Positions 17,227 through 26,099 of a stretch of DNA of 36,771 nt are shown here, piece by piece. This DNA is from Candidatus Fimadaptatus faecigallinarum (GTDB taxonomy: Bacteria > Bacillota > Clostridia > Christensenellales > Aristaeellaceae): positions 1 through 36,771 of the forward strand of contig DVNK01000001.1 of NCBI GenBank assembly GCA_018714445.1, given 5' to 3'. The notes under the pieces were generated by a model. The model was not told where the DNA came from and did not search any database. It saw nothing but the letters and a program-made list of their open reading frames with translations. The translations under genes and the position numbers were made by a program. Numbering within the stretch: position 1 is the stretch's first letter; every line of letters begins with the position of its first letter.

Positions 17227-18108
17227 TCAAACCGCCGCGTCGCCCGCCAGCGCAAGCGTTATTCCTGCGTACAGCGTCTTGCCGCGCAGCAGTCTTGCGC
17301 CGCCCGCGCATACCGCCGCGCGCTCGCATACATTGCCCACGCCCACGGTATTGAACACATAGTCCGAATGCGCAAACTCGCCGGGGAGCGCCGCCAGCTC
17401 TTCCGCTGTATACGTGCACATTTCCAAGGCGTACTTGCGCGCAAACGTCACAAACGCATGTTCATCGGACTTTATATCTATCGTGGCCAGCGCCCGCACC
17501 GCAAGCAGCGACACACCGCATTTATCCAGGAAATCAAGCACCGCCCGCTCAAACGCCGCCGCATCAGTGCCGCGCCGGCAGCCCGCGCCCAACACAAGCG
17601 TGCGCGGCCGGAGCTTGAGCGTGACCTCAAACGGCGGCTTTATGTCGCGCTCGGTAATCATCACGCCGACCTGACCACCGCTCAGCGCTGCCGACGACAC
17701 CGCCTTTATCGCCTGAGGATTTTCTATTGCGCAGTCGTGCTTTTTAGCCCAGACGTCTATCGCCGGCACGCCGTTTATGTCGGTTGCGGTCGTTATCACA
17801 GGCTGCGCTCCTGTGCGCCGCGCGATTTCAAGCGCCAGCTCGTTTGCGCCGCCGATATGGCCCGACAATATCGGTATCACATGCCGGCCCAGCTCGTCCA
17901 TTACGACCACTGCCGGATCGACCGTCTTGCTGCGCAGGAGCGGTGCGATGGCTCGCACAGCTATGCCCACTGCGCCTATAAACAGCAATGCGTCACTGCT
18001 GCCAAACGCCTCGGCAGCCCAGCGCATCACGCTCTCAGGCCGCTCCACCTCAACGCCCAGTCGCTCGCTCCAGGCCAGACCGCGCTGAGAAAACGCCGCC
18101 GCACGCAT
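17227..18108 (-). CDS. cbiG: Cobalt-precorrin-5A hydrolase
   Basis: CbiG opens the delta-lactone of cobalt-precorrin-5A and releases acetaldehyde in the anaerobic pathway. The N-terminal domain shows ALLFIGAVGIAVRAIAPLLRSKTVDPAV, VVMDELGRHVIPILSGHIGGANELA and TTATDINGVPAIDVWAK. The C-terminal CbiG domain starts near residue 165 (TLVLGAGCRRGTD) and holds LATIDIKSDE and VGVGNVCERAA. At 293 residues it is somewhat short at the N-terminus compared with 320-350 typical. The ATG at 18108 shares one base with the cobM stop (TGATG). A GTG one codon upstream is also possible. Confidence 0.94.
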   Translation of the reverse strand: MRAAAFSQRGLAWSERLGVEVERPESVMRWAAEAFGSSDALLFIGAVGIAVRAIAPLLRSKTVDPAVVVMDELGRHVIPILSGHIGGANELALEIARRTGAQPVITTATDINGVPAIDVWAKKHDCAIENPQAIKAVSSAALSGGQVGVMITERDIKPPFEVTLKLRPRTLVLGAGCRRGTDAAAFERAVLDFLDKCGVSLLAVRALATIDIKSDEHAFVTFARKYALEMCTYTAEELAALPGEFAHSDYVFNTVGVGNVCERAAVCAGGARLLRGKTLYAGITLALAGDAAV

Positions 18109-18857
18109 CACTTGCGCGCCTCACGGTAGCAATGCGAATAATCCGGCGCATACAGCCGCGACTTGAGGTATTCATCGCCCATGAATCCGCCCACCAGCAC
18201 CAACGCCGTGCGAGTATAGCCGCGCGCCAGCTCGGGCAGCGTCGCCAACGTGCCGCGCACCACCGCTTCATCAGGCCAGCTCGCATGATAGACCAATGCC
18301 GCCGGCGTATCCGCCGCATATCCGCCCGCCATCAATTCGGCGCACAGCTCGCTCAACATGCCCGTGCTCAAAAACAGCACCATCGTCGCGCCATGCGCCG
18401 CCAACGACCGCACGCTCTCGCGCTCAGGCACGCTGGTGCGACCCGCCATGCGCGTGACTATCACGGTCTGCGACACGCCGGGCAGCGTGTATTCCGCGCG
18501 CAACGCCGCCGCTGCCGCGTTCAGCGAACTCACGCCGGGCACCACCTCATACGCCATGCCCCGGGCATCCAGCTCGTCCATCTGTTCGCGTATCGCGCCA
18601 TATATCGACGGGTCGCCCGAGTGGAGCCGCACTATCACTTTATCCTCGCCGTCCGCGCGCTCCAGCGCCGCTATTACCTCGTCCAGCGTCATGCGCGCGC
18701 TGTCCAGCAATTCGCACCCCGCCGGGCACTGCTTGAGCAGCTCGACGTTCACCAGTGAGCCCGCATATATGACCATATCCGCGCGCTTGAGCAGATTCTG
18801 GCCACGCACCGTTATGAGATCCTCTGCGCCTGGGCCTGCGCCTATTATGTATATCAT
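18108..18857 (-). CDS. cbiF: Precorrin-4 / cobalt-precorrin-4 C11-methyltransferase
   Basis: CbiF/CobM uses S-adenosylmethionine to methylate C11 of (cobalt-)precorrin-4. The 249 residues start IYIIGAGPGAEDLITVRG, the uroporphyrin-III methylase-type SAM motif, followed by MVIYAGSLVN, VIVRLHSGDPSIYGAIREQM, EVVPGVSSLNAAAAAL, PVERES-like region and VYHASWPDEAVVRGTLATL. An AAGGGAAGG ribosome binding site precedes the ATG. It lies 117 bp after cbiET. The three isoleucines in its first five residues are all ATA. Adjacent cbiG acts on the next intermediate. Confidence 0.95.
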   Translation of the reverse strand: MIYIIGAGPGAEDLITVRGQNLLKRADMVIYAGSLVNVELLKQCPAGCELLDSARMTLDEVIAALERADGEDKVIVRLHSGDPSIYGAIREQMDELDARGMAYEVVPGVSSLNAAAAALRAEYTLPGVSQTVIVTRMAGRTSVPERESVRSLAAHGATMVLFLSTGMLSELCAELMAGGYAADTPAALVYHASWPDEAVVRGTLATLPELARGYTRTALVLVGGFMGDEYLKSRLYAPDYSHCYREARK

Positions 18858-18974
18858 TTAATTCGCCTTCCCTTCAATATAATATATTAACCAATGATAC
18901 CCCTTGTTGCACTGGTACCGCATGTGCGGCCAGTGGCCGTCGTAAAGCGTATGACAAGCTGCCATGCGCAGGGT

Positions 18975-20225
18975 TTAATTAGATTTGCCGGCTTGCATGC
19001 CGCTCTGGTTTGCATCGCTTTGAGGCCGCCAATCGGCAGATATCACAAACACCGGGTTTTGCGCTTTGAACATATTGTAGCGTCCCACCCGTTCTATGCG
19101 GTTGACTGCGACCTGCGCCGCGCGCAATCCATGCCAGCGTTTCAGAGCCTCCATCAGCGCCGTTGCGCTCTCAAGCGTGACTGCATTGCCGACCAGCCGC
19201 ACCGCCGCGCCGCGCGCCTCTATCAGCGCGACCACATCCGCTATCGCGGGCCCGCAGCCGCCCAGGAACACATGTGTCGGCGTGGGCAATTCCGAAAGCG
19301 CTTCCGGAGCCGCGCCACGCACTGCGTTTACGTTCTGCACGCAGAATTTGCGCGCGTTTGCCTCTATAAGGCTCAACGCCTCCTCGTCGCGCTCTATTGC
19401 GTACACTTCGCCCCATGGACACAGCCGCGCGCACTCTATCGACACGCTGCCCGTGCCCGCGCCCACGTCCCATACCACCGCATCAGTGCTCAGCCTTAAC
19501 TCAGCCAGCGCCAGCGCGCGCACTTCGCGCTTGGTCATGGGCACGCCGCCGCGCACAAACTCCTCGTCGGGCAGGCCCAGTTCCAGCGGCAATCGCTGCG
19601 CGCGGGGATTGCCTATGCGCACCATGCACAGCGCATCGTACTCGCCGTCCGCAATAGCGGCCACATCTGCGCGCGTCACGCGTTCGTCGGGATATGACAG
19701 CCGCTCTCCCACTGCGATCTCGACATCGTCCAGCCCGCCTGCGCGCAGTGCCGCACAGATCCAGGCCGGCCCATGCGCGGCATCGCAAAACACTATGGTG
19801 GAAACGTGTTCTCGCACCGCGCGCACCAGTGCATCCGGCGCCAATGCACGGCCGTGCGCACTGAGCACGCAGGCCGTCTGCCAGCTCTCACTCAGCCGCG
19901 CACAGAACTCCTGCAACGCGCTTATGCCCGGCACGGCCCGCACATTCTCCGCGCCCAGCCGTCCGACGATCACCGGCAACAGGCTGTATACGCCCGTGTC
20001 GCCCGACACCAGTACCGCCACATGCATGCCCTGACGCCAGTCGCGCTCTATCCGCGCCAGCGCTTCGCTCAGCGGCTCCAGCGGCGCAAGCCTTTCCGGC
20101 GCTACCAAGCCCGCGTGGCGCCGCGCCGCATATACTCTGTCAGCGCTTGCAAGCTCAGACTGCGCGCACAATGTCAGACCGTTCGATGCGCCCGGGCCCG
20201 CGCCTATTACAGTTACCTTGTCCAT
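18975..20225 (-). CDS. cbiET: Fused cobalt-precorrin-7 C5-methyltransferase / cobalt-precorrin-6B C15-methyltransferase (decarboxylating), CbiE-CbiT
   Basis: One 416-residue chain joins CbiE (about 1-205) and CbiT (about 210-400), as in CobL. CbiE shows VTVIGAGPGASNGLT, VLVSGDTGVYSLLP and VRAVPGISALQEFCA. CbiT begins near GVPMTKREVRALALAEL and has the class I SAM motif VWDVGAGTGSVSIE. Together they methylate C5 and C15 and decarboxylate the C12 acetate. The frame stays open 150 bases upstream, but AAGGAG 6 bases before the ATG at 20225 and the family start MDKVTVIG fix it. The 139-bp gap to cbiB carries no clear signal. Confidence 0.95.
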   Translation of the reverse strand: MDKVTVIGAGPGASNGLTLCAQSELASADRVYAARRHAGLVAPERLAPLEPLSEALARIERDWRQGMHVAVLVSGDTGVYSLLPVIVGRLGAENVRAVPGISALQEFCARLSESWQTACVLSAHGRALAPDALVRAVREHVSTIVFCDAAHGPAWICAALRAGGLDDVEIAVGERLSYPDERVTRADVAAIADGEYDALCMVRIGNPRAQRLPLELGLPDEEFVRGGVPMTKREVRALALAELRLSTDAVVWDVGAGTGSVSIECARLCPWGEVYAIERDEEALSLIEANARKFCVQNVNAVRGAAPEALSELPTPTHVFLGGCGPAIADVVALIEARGAAVRLVGNAVTLESATALMEALKRWHGLRAAQVAVNRIERVGRYNMFKAQNPVFVISADWRPQSDANQSGMQAGKSN

Positions 20226-20364
20226 CTGTCGCTCCTTACCGCCCAGCCGCGCGGGCTCATTTCTGCTATATTTGTTTCGTATATATCTGCGCATAGTTCC
20301 GCGCAACCGCCTGCGCAATCCACCAGCCGTGCGTAAGCCCTGGCGCTGACTATAAAATCGCGCA

Positions 20365-21309
20365 TCACACTGCAAGCGCTATCAGCGCAACCACAATCAC
20401 CAGCAATCCACTGGCGACAAACATGAGCCGATTAGTGCGGTCAATGTCCACCGGTTCCGGCTCGCGCAGCGCGTCGCCTATCGTGGGCTTTACTACGGGT
20501 TTGCTAAAGTACATATGCGTACCGCCCAGCTGTATGCCCAGCGCACCCGCGGCCGCGGCCTCGCTCCATGCGCAGTTGGGGCTTTTGTGATTTGCATGGT
20601 CGCGCCGCACGGTGGCCATCGCACGCGCCATATCAAGCCGCGTCAACCCTGCCGCAACGCACATCAGAAGCGCGCACAGCCGTGCCGGTATATAGCCCAG
20701 CACATCGTCCAGCCGCGCGCTCGACCAGCCTATGTCGCGGTACTTCTCGTCCAGATAGCCCACCATCGAATCCAGCGTGGACGCCGCCTTAAACCCCATC
20801 ATCAGCACCGGACCGCCCAGCGCACTGTAAATCAACGGCGAAATCACTCCATCCGTAGTGTTTTCGGCGATGGTCTCAACCGTCGCGCAGATTATTTCAC
20901 GCGCGCTCAGCGAATCGGTATCGCGTCCGACTATGCGCGCCACCTGCTTGCGGCCCGCCTCAACGCCGCCTTCCGCCAGCGCGCGCTTAACGCCGCGGCC
21001 CTCATGCGCCAGGCACCGGGCCGACAGTCCCAGCCAGTTTATTATCGACATGCCAACCAGCAGCGGCCAGCGCCCCGCAAGCGACAGCAGCCAGAGCACA
21101 ACACCCGTCGCCAGCATGGTCAGCAGCACCGTCGATGCCGTCAACAATACCGCGCTGCGGCGCAAATCGCCGCCACGCGCGCGCAGCCGCTTTTCACACC
21201 AGCTGATGTACTTACCTATAAACCGCACCGGATGCGGAAACCACTCAGGATCGCCTATCGCCAGATCCAACGCGCAGCCAATAAGCAGCGCTATTATGTA
21301 GTCAGGCAT
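20365..21309 (-). CDS. cbiB: Adenosylcobinamide-phosphate synthase
   Basis: CbiB is a membrane enzyme that joins aminopropanol phosphate (made by CobD) to adenosylcobyric acid. The 314 residues have several hydrophobic helices (for example residues 3-17, 54-74, and a C-terminal LLVIVVALIALAV) and the signatures LAIGDPEWFPHPVRFIGKYI, TVETIAENTTDGVISPL, GFKAASTLDSMVGYLDEKYRDIGWSSARLDDV and HKSPNCAWSEAAAAGALG. The cobQ stop lies 1 bp before its ATG, and its ribosome binding site GGGGAGGAATG sits in the cobQ 3' end. Confidence 0.96.
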   Translation of the reverse strand: MPDYIIALLIGCALDLAIGDPEWFPHPVRFIGKYISWCEKRLRARGGDLRRSAVLLTASTVLLTMLATGVVLWLLSLAGRWPLLVGMSIINWLGLSARCLAHEGRGVKRALAEGGVEAGRKQVARIVGRDTDSLSAREIICATVETIAENTTDGVISPLIYSALGGPVLMMGFKAASTLDSMVGYLDEKYRDIGWSSARLDDVLGYIPARLCALLMCVAAGLTRLDMARAMATVRRDHANHKSPNCAWSEAAAAGALGIQLGGTHMYFSKPVVKPTIGDALREPEPVDIDRTNRLMFVASGLLVIVVALIALAV

Positions 21310-21310
21310 G

Positions 21311-22813
21311 TCATTCCTCCCCGCGCGCGATGCGGTATATGCGCTCCATGTCGACGCTTGCGCGCACTATTGCGGCTATGCGGTCAAATTCGCGCTCACG
21401 GTATTCGTCCATAGTCAACGTCTCGCCGTCCTGTGCGTCCAGACCGCGCCGCGCGCGCACCTGATCGCGCAACGCCCGCCACAGCGCGCCATTGTCAAAC
21501 AGCCCATGCACATAGCTGCCGATAACATTGCCCTGAGGATTGGTTACGCCATCGACCTCGCCACGCACGTACAGCCACGGGCGGCTCTCCGAGTGAAACT
21601 CGTTCACACCGGCATGTATCTCATATCCATCGACGTTCACGCCGTTCAGCTTTGCCAGCCAGCCGGTCTCGGCGCGTATCTCGCCGGTCGCCTGCACGGT
21701 GGTCTTTTCGTCGCGGAACACCACGTCCATGTCCAGCAGCCCCAGTCCAGCGACCTCGGGCACGCGCGATTCGACGTGATGCGGATCGCACAGCCGGTTG
21801 CCCAGCATCTGATATCCGCCGCACACGCCCACGACCAGTCCACCCGCGCGCGCATGGCGGACTATCGCGGCGTCTATGCCGCGCGCGCGCAGTTCCAGCA
21901 GATCCTCAATCGTGTTCTTGGTGCCGGGCAGTATTATGACGTCCGCGCCCTCCAGCTCGCGCGCGCTGGTGACATACCGCACCTTTGCGCCGCCGGCAAG
22001 CGTCAACGCCTGAAAGTCGGAAAAGTTCGATATATGGCCCAGCCTTACCACGGCCACGTCAATGTCGCCACTGCCCGACACGCTGCCCAACCGCTCGGTC
22101 ACGCTGTCCTCGTCCTCCAGCTCGACGTCCATCCACGGCACCACGCCCAGCACCGGCACGCCTATGCGCTCCTCCAGCATTCTCAGCCCCGGCTCCAGTA
22201 TCTTTACGTCGCCGCGAAACTTGTTGATTATGACGCCCTTCACGCGCGCGCGCTCATCGTCCTCCAGCAGCATCACCGTGCCCAGCAGCGACGCAAATAC
22301 GCCGCCCAGGTTTATGTCGCCCACCAGTATTACCGGCGCGTCGGCAGCCTTGGCCATGGACATATTGACTATGTCGCCCTCGCGCAGATTGATCTCGGCC
22401 GGCGAACCTGCGCCTTCCAGCACCACAAAGTCAACGCCCCGCTCAAGTTCGTCGTACGTCTGCTTGACCATGCGGCGCAGCTTGGGCTTGTAGTTGTGGT
22501 ACTCCATGGCGGTCATGCTGCCCAGCGGACGGCCGTTGACTATGACCTGTGAGCGGCGATCGCTGGTGGGTTTGAGCAGCACCGGGTTCATGCGCACGCT
22601 GGGCTCTATGCCGGCGGCCTGCGCCTGCGTGACCTGCGCGCGGCCCATCTCCAGGCCCTCGCGGGTCGCATACGAATTCAGCGCCATGTTCTGCGCCTTG
22701 AACGGCGCGACGCTGAAGCCATCCTGCTTCATTATGCGCAGCAGCGCGGCGCACAGCACGCTCTTGCCCACCGACGAACCGGTACCCTGTATCATCAGCG
22801 ATTTGCCTCTCAT
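21311..22813 (-). CDS. cobQ: Cobyric acid synthase (glutamine-hydrolysing)
   Basis: CobQ/CbiP amidates four side chains of adenosylcobyrinic a,c-diamide. The 500 residues contain the P-loop-like GTGSSVGKSVLCAALLR, FKAQNMALNSY, RMNPVLLKPTSD, FVVLEGAGSPAEINL and DINLGGVFASLLGT. The C-terminal triad-type amidotransferase domain has the nucleophile Cys in VVGVCGGYQMLGN and the His in GSYVHGLFDN. Length is standard. It sits between cobD (102 bp away) and cbiB (1 bp). Confidence 0.97.
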   Translation of the reverse strand: MRGKSLMIQGTGSSVGKSVLCAALLRIMKQDGFSVAPFKAQNMALNSYATREGLEMGRAQVTQAQAAGIEPSVRMNPVLLKPTSDRRSQVIVNGRPLGSMTAMEYHNYKPKLRRMVKQTYDELERGVDFVVLEGAGSPAEINLREGDIVNMSMAKAADAPVILVGDINLGGVFASLLGTVMLLEDDERARVKGVIINKFRGDVKILEPGLRMLEERIGVPVLGVVPWMDVELEDEDSVTERLGSVSGSGDIDVAVVRLGHISNFSDFQALTLAGGAKVRYVTSARELEGADVIILPGTKNTIEDLLELRARGIDAAIVRHARAGGLVVGVCGGYQMLGNRLCDPHHVESRVPEVAGLGLLDMDVVFRDEKTTVQATGEIRAETGWLAKLNGVNVDGYEIHAGVNEFHSESRPWLYVRGEVDGVTNPQGNVIGSYVHGLFDNGALWRALRDQVRARRGLDAQDGETLTMDEYREREFDRIAAIVRASVDMERIYRIARGEE

Positions 22814-22915
22814 GTCAATTGTCCTTTCCTGTCAAACATAATTCAGTCATTAATATTAGTTACGGCATGGTGCGCAAAAGCTCGCCAGCCATTCGCGTTG
22901 CGATCCGCGCTGCAA

Positions 22916-23971
22916 TCAGCTTTCCGCCAATGCGTCCCTCAATACATCTACAAAATGCCTGTTTTCAGCGTCGGTCTTTACGGCTATGCGCATATAGCGT
23001 TCGTCCAACACCCCAAACGAGGCGCAATCGCGCGTCAGTATGCGCTGCTGCTTGAGCTGACGCGCCAGGTCTTCCGCACTGCGCTCAAACCTCAACAGCA
23101 GGAAGTTCGCGCGCGATGGATACACATGTACGCCCAGCTCGCTCAATGCCCGCTCAAACGCCTGCCGCCGCTTCACATTAAGCCCATTCTCCGCCGCTAT
23201 ATCGGGCGCATGCGCGGCGACGCCTTCAGCGATGCACGCAGCGCAGCTGTTTAATGCCCATGGCAGCGCAAGTCGCTCAGCGCGCTCTATCAGCTCCGCA
23301 CCCGCGACCATATATCCCAGCCGCGCTCCCGGCACGCTCAGCACCTTGGTCAGCGACGCCACCACGATAAGCGGCAGCTCGCCCCGTGCCGCCACTGCGC
23401 GCACGCTCAGCTCCGGACAATAGTCTATGAACGCCTCGTCGACTACCAGCGACGCGCCACGCGCACGCGCATATTCGGCCAGCGCCAGCACCTCGTCGCG
23501 CGTCAGCGCCTCGCCCGTGGGATTGTTCGGGTTGCATACAAACAGCGTATCGCCGGCGCGCAACTCGGTCTCCACGGGCCCAAAGCCACCGCGCGTCAGA
23601 TCGCCCCATGCGCGACTGCCCGGGCCTGCGTAGACCGCAGTCTCATGCCCATGCGCCCGCGCGCGGCGCACATATTCGCCAAACGTCGGCGGCATTATCA
23701 ACACCCGTCCTGCCGCCAGCGCGCACGCCAGATCAATTGCCGCTATGCCACCCGCCGTGGGCAGCAGGCAATTCCCCGCCACGCCCGCAAACGCCGCAAG
23801 CGAGCTCCGCGCGCCGCGCATAGCCAGATCGGGATAATAGCGCGCATCGGTCAGGCCGCGACCCATGCGCTCGCGCACCCAGGCCGGTATGCCCTCCGGG
23901 CGCAGGTTGGCCGAGTAGTCCAGCCACTGCGTCGGTTCGCCGCCTTCCCATACGTTGCCGCCATGTTGCAT
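22916..23971 (-). CDS. cobD: L-threonine-O-3-phosphate decarboxylase (class I/II aminotransferase fold)
   Basis: CobD is a PLP enzyme that makes (R)-1-aminopropan-2-ol phosphate for the CbiB reaction. The 351-residue reading starts MQHGGNVWEGG, with AGGAGG 8 bases upstream; an in-frame ATG 60 bases further up lacks support. Marks are LDYSANLRPEGIP (the family NxNP-like start), FVCNPNNPTGEAL, LVVDEAFIDYCPE and the PLP lysine in SLTKVLSVPGARLGYM. Family neighbours include histidinol-phosphate aminotransferase, but the flanking cbi genes and the N-terminal HGG motif point to CobD. Confidence 0.93.
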   Translation of the reverse strand: MQHGGNVWEGGEPTQWLDYSANLRPEGIPAWVRERMGRGLTDARYYPDLAMRGARSSLAAFAGVAGNCLLPTAGGIAAIDLACALAAGRVLIMPPTFGEYVRRARAHGHETAVYAGPGSRAWGDLTRGGFGPVETELRAGDTLFVCNPNNPTGEALTRDEVLALAEYARARGASLVVDEAFIDYCPELSVRAVAARGELPLIVVASLTKVLSVPGARLGYMVAGAELIERAERLALPWALNSCAACIAEGVAAHAPDIAAENGLNVKRRQAFERALSELGVHVYPSRANFLLLRFERSAEDLARQLKQQRILTRDCASFGVLDERYMRIAVKTDAENRHFVDVLRDALAES

Positions 23972-24080
23972 TGTTACGTCCTCCTGCTCTTGGCGCAAAC
24001 GCAGCCCGGAATCGCGCAGATGATGGATCATCCGCGCCGCCGGACTGGTCAGCGCTTAATAGTAAATCCCCGCCACAGAT

Positions 24081-25421
24081 TCAGACCTTACGCCTGTCGC
24101 CCAGCAGCCGCGTCATGACCTCGGGCTGCGACCAGAAGTGTATATGTGGAAATCCAGCCAGCGTATTGCCCTTACGGTATCCACAGCGCCATTGACCCTT
24201 GCCTCCGGCGCGTGTAACGTCAAACTCCAGGTCCACATCGCCAGTTGGAGTGGCTATCGCATGATGAAACTCGTGTGCCGGGAACTTCAGCCCGGTTGAA
24301 TCGCACACCGTAACGTAGCCGAATCGCTGCAGCCGGTCGGTCAACTTGCACTCGACCGGTATGTAGCCGACCATGTCGTGCCCATCGACGCGCTCCGACA
24401 GGTATATTAGCCCGCCGCACTCAGCATAGCAGCGCATGCCATGCTCAAGCGCCGCTCGTATCGCCGTGCGCATTGCCACATTGTCCTCCAATTGCCGGGC
24501 GAACACCTCCGGGAAGCCGCCGCCTATGTACAGCGCGTCAAGCCGCTCGGGCAACGCCGCATCCGCCAGCGGCGAAAAACGCACCAACTCCGCGCCGGCG
24601 CGCTCCAGCGCATCCAGGTTGGCCTGATAGTAGAAGCTGAACGCCGCGTCGCGCGGTACGCCTATGCGCATTCCGCTCAGCGCTCCCTGATTGTCGGCCA
24701 GCCAGCGCGTCATCGCGCACTCGGGCGCATTCAGTTCCGGCGCGCTCGCGGCTATGCTGCGCACCTGCTCCAAGTCGATGCCCTCGCTCGCCAGCGCCGA
24801 CGCACGCTCGAGCTGCGCCTGCAATTCGGGCAGCTCTTCGGCGGGTACCAGGCCCAGATGGCGGCTGTTGAGCTTCAGTTCCGCGTCCTTGCGCAGATAG
24901 CCCACGCACGGCAGGCCCGTATAGTGCCAAACCGCGTCGCGCACCAGCGCATAGTGCATTTGCGAAGACACGCGGTTGACTATCACGCCCGCAATCGTAT
25001 TGTCCGGCGCCAGCTGCTTAAATCCCAATACCTGCGCCGCCACGCTCGCCGCGCCGCCCGCCGCATCCACCGCCAGCAGTACCGGCGTATGCGTGCGGCG
25101 CGCCAACTCATAGCTGGAGCATTCCAGGCTCACGGCGTCGCGCCCGTCATAAAAGCCCATCACGCCCTCGATGATCGATATGTCGGCATCCGCACCGTAG
25201 TGCGCCAACAGGTAGTTTATCGTCTCCCAGTCGAGCAGATGCGCGTCCAGATTGTGCGACGGACGCCCACAGGCCATCGCATGAAACCCGGGATCGATGT
25301 AATCCGGCCCCGTCTTGAACGGCGCCACGCGCAGCCCGCGCGCCTTTAGCGCCGCCATGAGCGAAAGCGTCAGCGTCGTCTTGCCGCACCCCGAATGAGT
25401 GCCCGCTATCATAATCCTCAT
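24081..25421 (-). CDS. cbiA: Cobyrinic acid a,c-diamide synthase
   Basis: CbiA amidates the a and c carboxylates using glutamine and ATP. The 446-residue reading starts MRIMIAGTHSGCGKTTLT with the P-loop at residues 7-15. Other marks are FKTGPDYIDPGFHAMACGRPS, IEGVMGFYDGRD, LLAVDAAGGAASVAAQVLGF, GYLRKDAEL and LDALYIGGGFPEVFA. The amidotransferase Cys is in CYAECGGLIYLSE. The ATG overlaps the cbiC stop (ATGA). The frame is open 270 bases further upstream through cbiC, but that part has no family similarity. Confidence 0.96.
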   Translation of the reverse strand: MRIMIAGTHSGCGKTTLTLSLMAALKARGLRVAPFKTGPDYIDPGFHAMACGRPSHNLDAHLLDWETINYLLAHYGADADISIIEGVMGFYDGRDAVSLECSSYELARRTHTPVLLAVDAAGGAASVAAQVLGFKQLAPDNTIAGVIVNRVSSQMHYALVRDAVWHYTGLPCVGYLRKDAELKLNSRHLGLVPAEELPELQAQLERASALASEGIDLEQVRSIAASAPELNAPECAMTRWLADNQGALSGMRIGVPRDAAFSFYYQANLDALERAGAELVRFSPLADAALPERLDALYIGGGFPEVFARQLEDNVAMRTAIRAALEHGMRCYAECGGLIYLSERVDGHDMVGYIPVECKLTDRLQRFGYVTVCDSTGLKFPAHEFHHAIATPTGDVDLEFDVTRAGGKGQWRCGYRKGNTLAGFPHIHFWSQPEVMTRLLGDRRKV

Positions 25422-26026
25422 GTGCGCACTCCCTCTATGCCATACATCAGCGCGTTGACTATCGCCGCCGCGATGTTGCTGCCGCCGCGCCGGCCCAGCG
25501 CCGTTATGCACGGCACTCCGCTTTCCCACAGGCGCTGCTTGGCTTCGCACACGTTCACAAAGCCCACCGGCACGCCTATTACCACGACGTCCGACTTGGG
25601 CGGCGCATCCAGCAGCGGCATCAGAAACGTCGGCGCATTGCCGCACACCATTATGCGCGGCCCGTCCAGTGCCAGCGCACGCTCCATGCACACCGTCGCG
25701 CGCGTCACGCCGCGCTCAGCCGCCTCCAGCGCCACGCTCTTTACCGCCATAAAGCAGTCAAGCCGCAAGCCCAGCTTGCCGGCCGCCGACTTGTTTATGC
25801 CCGCCAGCGCCATGTTTGTATCTGTTATCACGCTGGCGCCGCGCTGCATAAGCTTGCGCGCATATTCGACCACGCCCGGCGTAAAGTGCAGCGTGTCGGC
25901 GTATGAAAAATCGGCGCTTGCATGTATCACGCGCTTGACTATCGGCTTTATATCCGCGGGCAGCTCGCGCTGCAATTCGCTTTCGATTATCTCCATGCTG
26001 CGCCGCTCTATGTCCATTGGCTGCAT
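25418..26026 (-). CDS. cbiC: Precorrin-8X / cobalt-precorrin-8 methylmutase
   Basis: CbiC/CobH moves the C11 methyl group to C12, giving (hydrogeno)cobyrinate. The 202-residue reading starts MQPMDIERRSMEIIESEL with AGGGAGG 7 bases upstream; a longer open frame has no support. The catalytic His is in VKRVIHASADFSY (about residue 44). GASVITDTNMALAGIN, VVVIGVPVGFVNVCEAKQ and ALGRRGGSNIAAAIVNAL are family signatures. It is the first synthesis gene after the transporter genes and overlaps cbiA by 4 bp. Confidence 0.96.
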   Translation of the reverse strand: MQPMDIERRSMEIIESELQRELPADIKPIVKRVIHASADFSYADTLHFTPGVVEYARKLMQRGASVITDTNMALAGINKSAAGKLGLRLDCFMAVKSVALEAAERGVTRATVCMERALALDGPRIMVCGNAPTFLMPLLDAPPKSDVVVIGVPVGFVNVCEAKQRLWESGVPCITALGRRGGSNIAAAIVNALMYGIEGVRT

Positions 26027-26099
26027 ATGATTCCCTCCCTGCAATCTGGCATTGACTTTATAAACCCCTGAGTGCGCATTATGATGCGTCCTATGCGCG

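Noticed and set aside
18858-18974. Internal promoter before cbiF in the AT-rich 117-bp gap
   Set aside because: TATTAT/TATATT-like boxes exist but no -35 at proper distance; not strong enough to report.
21308-22552. Plus-strand open frame of 414 codons opposite cobQ
   Set aside because: cobQ is full length with all motifs; the opposite frame is a shadow.
22916-23971. Could be histidinol-phosphate aminotransferase (hisC)
   Set aside because: The N-terminal HGG motif and position inside the cobalamin operon fit CobD; no other histidine genes are near.
24081-25691. Longer start of cbiA at 25691
   Set aside because: The extra 90 residues lie over cbiC in another frame and lack family similarity; the ATG at 25421 overlaps the cbiC stop in a typical coupled arrangement.
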